From Penium margaritaceum (taxonomy: Eukaryota; Streptophyta; Zygnematophyceae; Desmidiales; Peniaceae): 45,707 bases of DNA. Positions 1 to 9,389 of this stretch are shown here, one piece after another. The stretch lies in the NCBI GenBank assembly GCA_023375785.1, contig SZWC01016161.1:13897-59603 (forward strand), written 5' to 3'. Positions within the stretch are counted from its first letter, which is position 1, and each line of letters begins with the position of its first letter. The notes beneath the pieces were generated by a model. That model saw only the letters and a program-made list of their open reading frames with translations. It ran no database searches and had not been told where the DNA came from. Both the position numbers and the translations under genes were made by a program.

Positions 1-905
<905 letters not shown>

Positions 906-911
906 TGTAAC

Positions 912-1224
912 GGGTCGAATCTCTAGCTCTTGCTCTGAAGTCGTCGTCGGAGTTCGTAGAACGCCGGTCTCACTGCAAGTAAGGGGTTTACCCCCTTTGC
1001 AAGACTGAGGGGCACTCATCATCAACAACCTAGAGCAGGGAGACTCAAATATTTTGAGTATCTGGAGCCCATTTTTGTTTTTCACCTCACCCCTGGTTTT
1101 GGGACCCAAACCAATGGTTTTTGCCTTGAACTCATGTATTCGCACGAGTTTTGCGGTTTCAAAACTCATAGTTTGTCCAAAAAGAACTCGAGTTTCATTT
1201 TTGATGCATCACCATGAAATGTGA
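912..1224 (-). repeat. G 3' LTR, outer piece
   Basis: About 310 bp clearly homologous to 24831-25140. Shared landmarks include CAGGGAGACT, the CCCATTT(T/C)TGTTTTT segment, GGTTTTGGGACCCAAACCA and GCACGAGTTTT. The homology stops where the M LTR begins (TGCAATCAAAGG at 1225) and resumes at 18483. Confidence 0.85.
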
Positions 1225-2437
1225 TGCAATCAAAGGCAGCCCTCAGGGAGGTGATGAAGCTCACCAAGAGTCGCTTGGCGTGACCAATTGGATGTGAAAG
1301 ACAAGTTGGAGGCTGCATAGACAAAAATACGGAAGCATGTGAAGTTGTGTAGAGAGCGCAAATAGCTGGTTTGACTCGTTGATGAGAAAGAAAATTAGCA
1401 CAGCTTTCGAACAAGCCTAAGTATGCCTCATTTGCTACATGGAGCTGGAAGAACCACTTTGTCAAAGTTCACCTCCTAGCACACTCCTAGCCTAGCGGGA
1501 TGAGCGGCAATCACACTCTCACACAAGAGAATTACCATCCCTCCCGTGTGCACAACCAACAATCTTGGTGGGNACACACACACGCACGCACGCACGCATG
1601 CACACATGCATTCACACACACACACACACACACATGCACTCCCACACACAGAAATACATACACACACAACCACACATGCACTCACACATACGTGCACACA
1701 CACACATTCACACACACACACACACACCCGCATACACACACAGACCCACACATGCACACAAAAACACACACACACACACACACACACATACACACACACA
1801 CACACAAACACATACACACACATACACACAAACACACACACGGACATACACACACACACACACAAACACACACGTTGTAGGCTGCATAGACAAAAATACG
1901 GAAGCATGTGAAGTTGTGTAGAGAGCGCAAATAGCTGGTTTGACTCGTTGATGAGAAAGAAAGCTAGCACAGCTTTCGAACAAGCCTAAGTATGCCTCAT
2001 TTGCCACATGGAGCTGGAAGAACCACTTTGTCAAAGTTCACCTCCTAGCACACTCCTAGCCTAGCGGGATGAGCGGCAATCACACTCTCACACAAGAGAA
2101 TTACCATCCCTCCCGTGTGCACAACCAACAATCTTGGTGGGGACCTTCTTTGAAGCTCCCTGAAGGTCCTCCTGCCGCCTTTCTACCTTGAAGGCCGCTC
2201 CAAACCTCCCTGGCCAATAATTGTGGCCCTCAATGGAGGTGGTAGTGAAGGAGCCGTCACTTGAACCAGACCCATTGTCACCAAACCTTGAAATTCTACA
2301 TCTCCCTCAAACAGACTCCAAACTGAGTTCTGTAAAGTGCTACTGGAACAGCAAAACATCATCTATTCAGTTTTATGACCTGATAATTTTTATCATGCAA
2401 ACCACTTTGGTCACTTTTTGGCACCCCATATCCAACA
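1225..2437 (-). repeat. M 3' LTR, expanded by a microsatellite and a duplication
   Basis: Homologous to the M 5' LTR at 17839-18479 (641 bp). It is longer here because a segment (about 1311-1572 and about 1875-2142) is present twice around a CA-rich tract. It ends ...ATATCCAACA at 2437. On the minus strand this reads TGTTGGATATGG and is preceded by a purine tract at 2438-2455, the likely polypurine tract. The two copies differ at several bases, so this is not a simple base-perfect assembly repeat. Confidence 0.88.
1574..1872. repeat. (CA)n-rich microsatellite inside the M LTR
   Basis: Interrupted CA repeat with CG, TG and CC variants, starting just after the single N at 1573. Long His/Thr or Val/Cys ORFs on both strands here are artefacts of the repeat. 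Confidence 0.97.
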
Positions 2438-2489
2438 TTTTCTTACTTTGCAAGAACAAAAATCACACAAGTCCACACTGTCCCCTCAG

Positions 2490-3629
2490 CTGCTGAAAGC
2501 GGTGCGCTGCCAACGGCTTGGTCACAATGTCTGCCAATATCAAGCTTGAAGGGTAGAACTTTATGTGTACCACTTGCTTTGCCACGAGTTCACGGATGAA
2601 GTGAATTCACAGGTGAATGTGCTTGGTGCGAGCGGGAAACTCTGCATTCTTGGTCAGAGCATTGGCGCTCATGTTGTCATAGTAGATTGTAGTCACAATG
2701 ATCTGCTGCTGTCCAAGGCTTGCCAGCAGCTCACGCAGCCACACGCCTTCCTTTACTGCTTCACTCCAGGCGATGTACTCAGCTTTGGTGGAGGAGAGGG
2801 AGACGCACTTTTGCTTCTTGCTCCTCCAACTGATTGCACCTCCCCCGAGTACAAACACGAACCCACAGGTCAACTTCCATGTGTCTAGGTCACCTTCCCA
2901 ATCTGCATCGCTCTAGTCGATGAGGATGGGGTTGTTGTTGCCATTGAAGGTGAGGCAAAGGCTGCTGACTCTGTCAAGGTAGCGTAGCACATGCTTGACG
3001 GCCTCCTAATGTGGCACGCACAGATTCGCACAAAACTTGCTGAGCACTCCCACTGCTTGGCTGATGGCGAGGCGCGTGCCGATTGCTGCGGACATGAGAC
3101 TGCGGAAAGAACCAGGATTGCTCCGATGGATGGGAAATTTGTGACAGGTGCAAATGCCTCATTGTAATCCACACCCTCAGTCTGCGCATACCCATTTGCA
3201 ACAAACAGTGCTTTTTACCTGAGCACCTTACCATCTACACCACGCTTACGCCTGAAGATCCACTGGCACTCGATCACCCAGGTGCCACATGGTGCTTCCT
3301 CAAGAGTCCAGGTGCCGTTCTCCACAAGTGTACCATACTCCTCGTCTGCTATGGCACGCCAATCTGCCACCTTGGCGCTGCGCATGGCTTTAGCAAATGT
3401 AGGTGGGTTATCGGTGACTATGAGGAAGAGAAGCTCAAGCTCAGACGAATCCGTTGGTGGTGGAACAATGCACAGGTTCACTAGCTCCTCCAGCGGCCTC
3501 TGTTTGCTTGCAAGGCGCTTGGATCTCCTAAATGGCTGCATAAGACCATCTGCACCATGGTTGTGTCGTCCAAACTTTTGTGGCAGCTGCTGTGCATTGT
3601 TTTGCTACTCCTCCTCATCAGATTCTGTC
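2490..3629 (-). pseudogene. M pol 3' part: linker, RT remnant and RNase H (copia)
   Basis: Minus-strand frames give the integrase-RT linker (RRSKRLASKQRPLEEL, near 3480-3535), the start of RT (DYNEAFAPVTNFPSI, near 3130-3170) and a Ty1-type RNase H with GFVFVLGGGAISWRSKKQ and LSSTKAEYIAWSEA (2750-2860). Compared with E6, about 600 bp is missing between the RT start and the region just before RNase H (junction near 3105). This removes the YVDD catalytic motif. Frameshifts and stops split the rest. The reading frame is cut at 3629-3634 by E3. The gene would have encoded reverse transcriptase/RNase H for cDNA synthesis and cannot do so now. Confidence 0.85.
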
Positions 3630-3634
3630 GCTTT
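3630..3634. other. Target site duplication, left copy (E3)
   Basis: GCTTT immediately before the E3 5' LTR (TGTTGGAG). The same five bases follow the 3' LTR at 9385-9389. Removing E3 plus one copy joins M sequence as in the uninterrupted relative at about 39680-39710. Confidence 0.93.
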
Positions 3635-3702
3635 TGTTGGAGAGATGCTCCTCACCATGGCAGGAGTGACTCCAAAATGGAACACCAAAAAGACAAGCCT
3701 TA

Positions 3703-3760
3703 GTGGCTTAGTGGTTAATGGTGTCCACATGTAGAGGCAGGGGCGTAAGTTCAAGTCCGA
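3703..3760 (+). promoter_or_regulatory. tRNA-like module with A- and B-box-like sequences in the E3 LTR
   Basis: TGGCTTAGTGG (3704-3714) resembles the Pol III A box (TRGCNNAGTGG) and AGTTCAAGTCC (3748-3758) the B box (GGTTCRANTCC), spaced as in a tRNA gene. The 3' LTR copy keeps the A box (8757-8767) but its B box is altered (8799-8809). It may be a tRNA-derived SINE head captured by the LTR. I could not fold a full cloverleaf, so this is not called a tRNA gene. Confidence 0.5.
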
Positions 3761-3884
3761 CAAGATGAATTTCTGCCCTACCAAAAGGGAGGAAGAAAAT
3801 AGATGCCAGGAAGCTAGCTCAACCTCTAGAGTTACTTCTTGAGTTTATAGAAGGCTAGGTGAGGGTCCAAGAAGGTGGCACACC

Positions 3885-4003
3885 TTCTAGAAGAGGTGAC
3901 TTGTTATACAAGGCATCTAGAGGTGTCTTGGTCTTCTGGATACCTTCCCTCCTACTAGAAGCAAGTTGAGGAATCTCGGAAGGGGCAGAAGCTTCCAGAG
4001 GAA
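3885..4003 (+). promoter_or_regulatory. Heat-shock-element-like GAA/TTC repeats in the E3 LTR
   Basis: TTCTAGAAG (3885-3893) and AGAAGCTTCCAGAGGAA (3987-4003) follow the alternating nGAAn/nTTCn pattern bound by heat-shock factors. The same sites persist in the 3' LTR (8935-8943; 9037-9054, where the TTC-TA-GA spacing is better). Binding is inferred from the motif only. Confidence 0.4.
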
Positions 4004-4129
4004 TGAAGGAATACCTTCCTAGGTGGGAAAAGGAACAGCCTAGCAAGGGCCACTCTAGAAGTCATAGAATCTGGTAGGAAGCTTCAAATCTGGCATGCTT
4101 TGGTATTCTGGATAGCTAAGATCAGTAGC

Positions 4130-4137
4130 TATAAAAT
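4130..4137 (+). promoter_or_regulatory. TATA box of the E3 5' LTR
   Basis: TATAAAAT about 200 bp before the LTR end, in a position suited to the U3/R boundary. The matching place in the 3' LTR reads CTAAAAAC, so only the 5' copy keeps the box. Confidence 0.55.
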
Positions 4138-4336
4138 GCCACTGCTTATGAGCCTTGATTAGAAGTTTATTCCTAGTCATTTGAGGCCTAAACTATTGCC
4201 TCACTCTTTGACTATTTTTTTGCCATCCTTAGAACCAGTTGCCTCCACACTTTCAGTGTCTCCAAAACAGTTGGGGGTGTGAACCAGCCACTGCTAGGGA
4301 CCTTTCAGAGTGCACACTTACCCCCAGTCCAACAAA

Positions 4337-4351
4337 GGGTTATGTGCCCAC
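4337..4351 (+). other. Primer-binding site matching the anticodon arm of initiator tRNA-Met
   Basis: GGGTTATGTGCCCAC starts two bases after the LTR. Its complement matches 14 of 15 bases of the anticodon stem-loop of plant initiator tRNA-Met as I recall it (GUGGGCCCAUAACCC). It does not match a tRNA 3' end. Drosophila copia is known to prime from a cleaved half of initiator tRNA-Met in this way. Confidence 0.65.
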
Positions 4352-4402
4352 ACCTCTAAGAGGTCCCAAGCCAGCTTGTGTTCACGCTTCCTACGTCAAG
4401 AC

Positions 4403-5177
4403 ATGGCTGCCAACAAGCAAGAGAGCAGCTGCACTATTCTTAAGTTTGATGGGACAGGTTTGTCCTTATGGAAGTGGCAGTTTGAGGTCTTCCTCGATGA
4501 CATGGGACTGCTTGAGCTTGTGAAGGGTGATGAGACTGTTCCGCCGGAGACTACAATGGCTGAGGTGAAGGAGGCATACAAGAAGCGCAACAAAAAGGCG
4601 TTGGCGCTCCTTGTGTTCGCATTATGCCCAACATTACTTGGGCACATCCAATGATGCACCCTGGCCACGGACGCATGGTCAAAACTCTGCTCCATCTACC
4701 AGTGAAGCAACCTCACCAATCAATTCTTCATCTTCAAATGGCTCGTCACCCTTAGAGCAAACAAAGGTCACAACATCGTGGAGATCATGCAACAGATTGA
4801 GTCACTCGCAGCGGAGTACGTGGCCGCTGGTTGGTAGGTCAACTCTCAACTGCAAGCTTTGATCCTCCTTCTAGCATTGTCGGACAGTTCGAGTCCCATG
4901 ATCACAATCCTTGGTGGCTGGCCTTCCAACAAGCTTAAGTACCCGAAGGTTGCTGAGTACGTGTGCAACGAGTGGATGCGACGTGGTGGTCCAGAGAGTA
5001 CAACGGTATCAAGTTCTGATTATACAATTCATCCTCATAATGGAGGCTGAGGCGACAAGCGGAAGGGTGTTGAACAGGGCATGAAGAAGGGTGACAAGAA
5101 GGGGGAGTGCTTCAACTGCGACAAGGAGGGCCACTATGCACACAACTGCCCCAAGAAGAAGCCAGACCGGTCATAGT
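4403..5177 (+). pseudogene. E3 gag (copia capsid-nucleocapsid)
   Basis: Starts at the first ATG after the primer site (4403). The N-terminus KFDGTGLSLWKWQFEVFL is the usual copia gag opening. Frameshifts follow near 4620 and later, and TAG stops occur at 4835-4837 and 5174-5176. A CCHC zinc knuckle (CFNCDKEGHYAHNC, about 5107-5150) binds genomic RNA in intact relatives. The product would form the virus-like particle. It is closely related in layout to the E4 gag. Confidence 0.85.
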
Positions 5178-5189
5178 GGGGTGGGAAGA

Positions 5190-5660
5190 AAGAAGAGAAG
5201 GCCCTCATGGTTTACAACTCCACCGACTTGAAGGATCCGGGAGTTGCTGTCATTGACTCCGGATCAGGCCGCCACACTCAATGCAGTAGGGTGGCATTTT
5301 TCACCTACAGCGCCTCGGAGAGATGCATGACGGTGGCCAATGGCTAAACAGAGGTAGCCGCCGGTGAGGGTAGTTTCCGCATTGAGTCAATTGTGGATGG
5401 CAAACCTGTCGCGACCACAATCCACGACGTGCTCCACATGTCCAACTTTGGGCAAACCTGCTCTCCGTCAGCCGCCTTACCGACAAGGGACTTGAGGTGC
5501 TCTTCACGAAGGAGGCCATCATCCCCAAGGAAGGCAAAGTCAAGGAGATTGCACATGCCAAGAGGGAGGACAACTTGTACCTGCTACATGCAAAGATCCT
5601 TGGCAGCTTGGTGGGGTCCAACACCGCCAATCTTGCAATGAAGGATGAAGGAGACCTAGA
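5190..5660 (+). pseudogene. E3 aspartic protease region
   Basis: VAVIDSGSGRHTQCS (about 5235-5285) carries the DSG active site of retroviral-type pepsins, with SG in place of the usual AT/AS. HDVLHMSNF (about 5425-5450) is the typical segment before gag-pre-integrase. A stop in NG-x-TEVA (TAA at 5344-5346, likely from CAA) and a frameshift near 5450 break it. Confidence 0.8.
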
Positions 5661-6620
5661 CCTCTAGCATTGCCGACTTTGCCATGTTTCTCAGCCAACA
5701 GTGAAGGAGATGGCAAAGAGAGAGGTGGTGTGGGGTCTCCAAATCAGTGGCCTTGATGGAACCAAGGAGACCGTGTGTGAGCCATGTGTCATCGGCAAAT
5801 CAACGCGGCAGCCGTTTGTGGCAAAGGGGACGCGTGTATCAACAAAGTTGGGAGTGCTACACAAAGATGTGTGTGGACCACTTGAGAGCCCTATCGGTAG
5901 AGCTCGCTACTTCCTTACCTTCATCGACAACCACAACCACAAACTGTACCTCTACCTCATGAAGTGGAAGAGCGAATTCCTTATGCATGCAAGAGTTTGT
6001 TGCAAATGTGGAGCGGCAGACAAAGTTGAAGGTGAAGGTGTTTCGGAGCGATAACGGCGGTGAATATGTGGGCTACCTTGGGTGGATGGAGAGCAAGGGG
6101 ATTGAGCGGCAGAAAACAACTCCACACTCCCCACAGCAGAATGGTATCGCAGAGAGGGCGATTCAAACAATCCTTAACATGGTGCGATCCATATTGAGCG
6201 ACACCGGCCTTGCACAATGGTATTGGGCGGAGGCAGCACGGACATTGACTTACACAATGAACCTTACACCTACCAAGTCGTTGAAGGACAAGGAGAGCAA
6301 GGTGTGGAAGATGCTACAAGAGGTGTGGAGCGGAAGGAAGCCGGCAGTGGGTCACTTTTGCATGTTTGGTTCCATTGCACATGCGGTAGTGCAGGCACGT
6401 GAAGGGCGGAGCAAGCTGGACCCACGAACCCGCAGGTGTATATTCCTTGGGTATGAGAGTGGAAGCAAGGTGTACCGGCTCTTTGACCCAAGGAGGCTGC
6501 AGATTGTGCAGAGTTGTGACATCACGCTTGACGAGAAAAGCCGTTGGACGGACAATGATGGATATGAGAGTGCCAGAGAGTGACAAAAATAGGTTGCTCG
6601 ATAAAAATCATCTGGCATGA
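5661..6620 (+). pseudogene. E3 integrase
   Basis: The zinc-binding N-terminus L-x-HCRLCH (x is a TAG at 5665-5667 where Trp is expected) is followed by CEPCVIGK and a catalytic core with DVCGP, SDNGGEY and QQNGIAERAIQTIL, the D, D and E of the DDE triad. A frameshift separates the first D (about 5870) from the second part (5987-6583). The C-terminus is disrupted by a 79-bp insertion and a 42-bp duplication (6511-6673). The enzyme would insert cDNA into the genome. Confidence 0.9.
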
Positions 6621-6673
6621 CAGTTGCATCGGAGTTGTGACGTCACATTTGACGAGAAAAGCCGTTGGACGGA
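6511..6673 (+). repeat. 42-bp duplication flanking a captured LTR tip
   Basis: 6511-6552 and 6632-6673 are near-identical copies. Between them 6553-6631 matches, with a few differences, the minus-strand start of the E6-family LTR (reverse complement of about 37810-37884), beginning AATGATGGATATGAGAGTGCC. That is two bases of polypurine tract followed by the LTR tip. It shifts or terminates the integrase frame at TGA 6581-6583. Confidence 0.88.
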
Positions 6674-7808
6674 AAAGGAGGCAAGTCTTTTCAAAAGGGG
6701 GATGTGGCTGCCACTCCTTGAGGGGGAGACGCCGGAGGACGTGAATGAGGGTGACGTCCTCGCAGCAGCACCAGTCGGAGAGGATCGTCGAAGGGATGGG
6801 CGAGTAGCACAATTTGTTCCGGCCAGTTCGGATGAGGAATCTGAAGCACCGGAGATGGACGTGGAGGCGGAGAGTTGACCGATGTCTCTAAGGTGTCCAA
6901 GAGAGGGGAAGCAGGCGCTTGGAGAAGATGGGGCCGAAAGGGGAAAAGAACAAGAACAACCACCTCAACAGCCTCACACGAGCGGCCATGTGCAAATAAG
7001 GACAAAGAGGTACGATGCCGACAAGGGCATTTGGATTGGGTTTGAACAAGCCTTCTTCATGCAAGAGAAGCCTCAATCTGTGAAGGAGGCACTACAAGAG
7101 AAGGATGGGGCTGAGTGGGAGGGAGCAATAAAATCTGAGCTTGCCTCCCACAAGGAGAACCGGACTTGGGAGCTGGTTGATCGGCCGGAGGGTGAGAAAA
7201 CAATCGGCTCCAATCGGGTCTTCTGGAAGAAGCTCACAAAAGAGGGGGAGGTGGAGCGGTACAAGGCGCAGCTGGTGGTGAAAGGGTATTCTCAGAGGAA
7301 AGGGGAGCTCTACGATGAGACCTTCACACTAGTGGCCAAGTTCACCTCCATCCGCTCTATTCCCTCGGTGGTAGTGGCACGTGACTATGAAATCCACCAA
7401 ATGGACGTAAGAATTGCATTACTCAATGGTGACCTGTAGAAGGAAGTCTACATGGAGGTGCCGGAGGACGTGGATGCACCGCAAGGGAAGGTGTGCCGGC
7501 TTTGCAAGTTGCTCTATGGACTGAAGCAAGCTCTGCTCATGTGATACCTCAAGATAGACAGTTTCATGGGTGAGCTTGGCTTCAAGCGCTGCGAGGCGGA
7601 TCACAGCATGTACGTACGTAGGCAGTCGGGGCTTCGCCAAATCATTGTCCTCTATGTGGATGACCTCATCCTTGTATTTTCAGATGAGGGGGAGCTCAAG
7701 AGCCTAAAAAAACAGTGTGGCAGACGGTTCAAGATGACGGACATGGGCAAGCTTGACTATTACCTAGGCATTGCCATCAAGAGGGACCGCAAAGCACGCA
7801 CGCTGTAG
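6674..7808 (+). pseudogene. E3 reverse transcriptase
   Basis: Copia RT motifs in order: TWELVDRPEGEKTIGSNRVF (about 7165-7225), YKAQLVVKGYSQRKG, DETFTLVAKFTSIR, HQMDVRIALLNGDL, CRLCKLLYGLKQA, and the catalytic YVDDLIL (about 7650-7670). The YVDD is intact. In-frame stops at 7437-7439 (TAG, Gln expected), 7542-7544 (TGA, Trp expected) and 7806-7808 (TAG, Gln expected) kill the frame. Each fits a single C-to-T or G-to-A change. Confidence 0.93.
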
Positions 7809-8636
7809 ATGGGGCAAGAAAAACATGTGCAGGAGGTGCTCCACCGCTACAACATGGAGGAGTGCAACCCCATCCACACGCCTATGACAACGACATGTGA
7901 GCTGAGCTTGAGCATGGGCCCGACCACGGAAGTCGAGAAGGAGGAGATTGTAGGAGTACCGTACCAGTCCATAGTTAGCAGCATAATGTATGCTATGGTG
8001 GCAATGCGGCCTGATCTTGCCTTTGCCGAGGGACAAGTGAGCCGCTATATTGTTGATCTGGGGCCGATACATTGGCAAGTGGTCAAGATAATCCTCTGCT
8101 ACTTGAAGGCGATGACACAGTCGCGACTTGTGTTTGGAGAGGGAGCCCGGACTGACTCCCTCGAGTTGGTTGGCTACTCTAACACTGACTGGGCAGGTGA
8201 TGTTGATGAACCCAAGTCAACATTGGGCTATGTTTTTGTGCTTGGTGGTGCAGCGGTGTCTTGGGGAAGCTGGAAGAAGGACAATGTGGCGCTGTCCAGC
8301 ACTGAGGCGGAGTATATTGTCCTCGCGGAAGCCGCAAAGGAGGCGCCATGGCTGCGGCGATTGCTCAAGGAGATTGGGGTGCCGCAAAAGAAGCCAACTA
8401 CGCTCAACGTTGACAACATGAGTGCCAACAGTCTGACCAGAAACTCTGTGCTACACCAGAGGACCAAGCGCATAGAGATCTTGCATCACTTTTCACGAGA
8501 CCTTGTTGCAAAGGGTGATGTGGTGCTTTTCCACTGCAACACAAAGCACATGCTTGCTGATTCCATGATAAAGGCGCAGCCCAAGGACAGGCATGATGCT
8601 ACTTGCATGGAGCTTGGGCTTTCCCAAGCCTCTTGA
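7809..8636 (+). pseudogene. E3 RNase H and C-terminus of pol
   Basis: Open for about 275 codons after the TAG at 7806. It shows the copia connection region (PYQSIVSSIMYAMVAMRPDLA) and RNase H with GYSNTDWAGDVDEPKSTLGY and LSSTEAEYIVLAEAAKEA, then ADSMIKAQPKDRHD near the end. The stop is 40 bp before the polypurine tract. It would degrade the RNA strand during reverse transcription. It is the best-preserved E3 segment. Confidence 0.93.
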
Positions 8637-8676
8637 GTTGCAGGTTGAGCATGGAAAACTGCCATGGGTGACGCGC

Positions 8677-8687
8677 AAGGGGGAGAT
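8677..8687 (+). other. E3 polypurine tract
   Basis: AAGGGGGAGAT immediately before the 3' LTR. It serves as the plus-strand primer in LTR retrotransposons. Confidence 0.9.
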
Positions 8688-9384
8688 TGTTGGAGAGATG
8701 CTTCTCACCATGGTAGGAGTGACTCCAAAAAGGAACACCAAGAGGACAAGCCGTAGTGGCTTAGTGGTTAATGGTGTCCACCCCTAAAGGCAGGGGTTGT
8801 TTAAGTCCCACAAGATGAATTTCTGCCCTGCCACAAGGGAGGAAGAAGATAGATGCCAGGAAGCTAACTCAACCTATAGAGTTCCTTTTTGAGTTTTTAG
8901 AAGGCTAGGTGAGGGTCCAGCAAGGTGGCACAGGTTCTAGAAGAGTTGACTTGTTGTAAAAGGAATCTAGAGGTGTCTTGGTCTTCTAGATACCTTCCCT
9001 CCTACTAGAAGCAAGTTGAGGAATCTAAGAAGGGGCAGAAGCTTCTAGAGGAAGGAAGGGATGCGTTCCTAGGTGGGAAAAGGGAGAGCCTACCAAGGGC
9101 CACTCTACAGGTCAAAGAATCTGGTAGGAAGGTTCAAATATGGCATGCTTTGGTGTTCTAGAAAGCTTAGATCAGTGGCTAAAAACTTTCACTGCTTATG
9201 AGCCTTGATCAAGAGTTTATTCCTTGTCAATTGAGTCCAAAACTATTGCCGCACTCTCTGACCAGTTTTCTGCCATCCATGGAAGCAGTTGCCTCCACAC
9301 TTTCAATCTCTCCAAAACAGTGTGGGGTGTGAACCAGCCACTGCTAAGGACCTTCCAAGGTGCCCACTCACCCTTAATCCAACA
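8688..9384 (+). repeat. E3 3' LTR
   Basis: 697 bp, TGTTGGAGAG...TTAATCCAACA, with scattered differences from the 5' LTR, including loss of the TATA box and of the B-box-like sequence. The right target duplication GCTTT follows at 9385-9389. Confidence 0.95.
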
Positions 9385-9389
9385 GCTTT

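Larger units (their letters stand above)
3635..4334 (+). repeat. E3 5' LTR
   Basis: A 700-bp LTR, TGTTGGAGAG...CAGTCCAACA, matching 8688-9384. It contains a tRNA-like module near its start, heat-shock-element-like inverted GAA/TTC repeats, and a TATA box near the presumed transcription start. Confidence 0.95.
3635..9384 (+). mobile_element. Ty1/copia retrotransposon E3, complete but decayed
   Basis: A 5.75-kb element with LTRs at 3635-4334 and 8688-9384, primer site at 4337-4351, polypurine tract at 8677-8687 and gag-PR-IN-RT-RNaseH in the plus orientation, flanked by perfect GCTTT duplications. Boundaries are TGTTGG...CCAACA. The two LTRs have visibly diverged and the coding region carries at least seven stops or frameshifts, so it is an old insertion. 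It sits inside the linker region of M. Confidence 0.95.

Noticed and set aside
1476..2034. Several long ORFs rich in Val/Cys or His/Thr
   Set aside because: They read through the CA microsatellite on both strands and have no other content.
3697..3770. A genuine tRNA gene
   Set aside because: Only A- and B-box-like sequences are evident. I could not form a proper acceptor stem and the 3' LTR copy has lost the B box.
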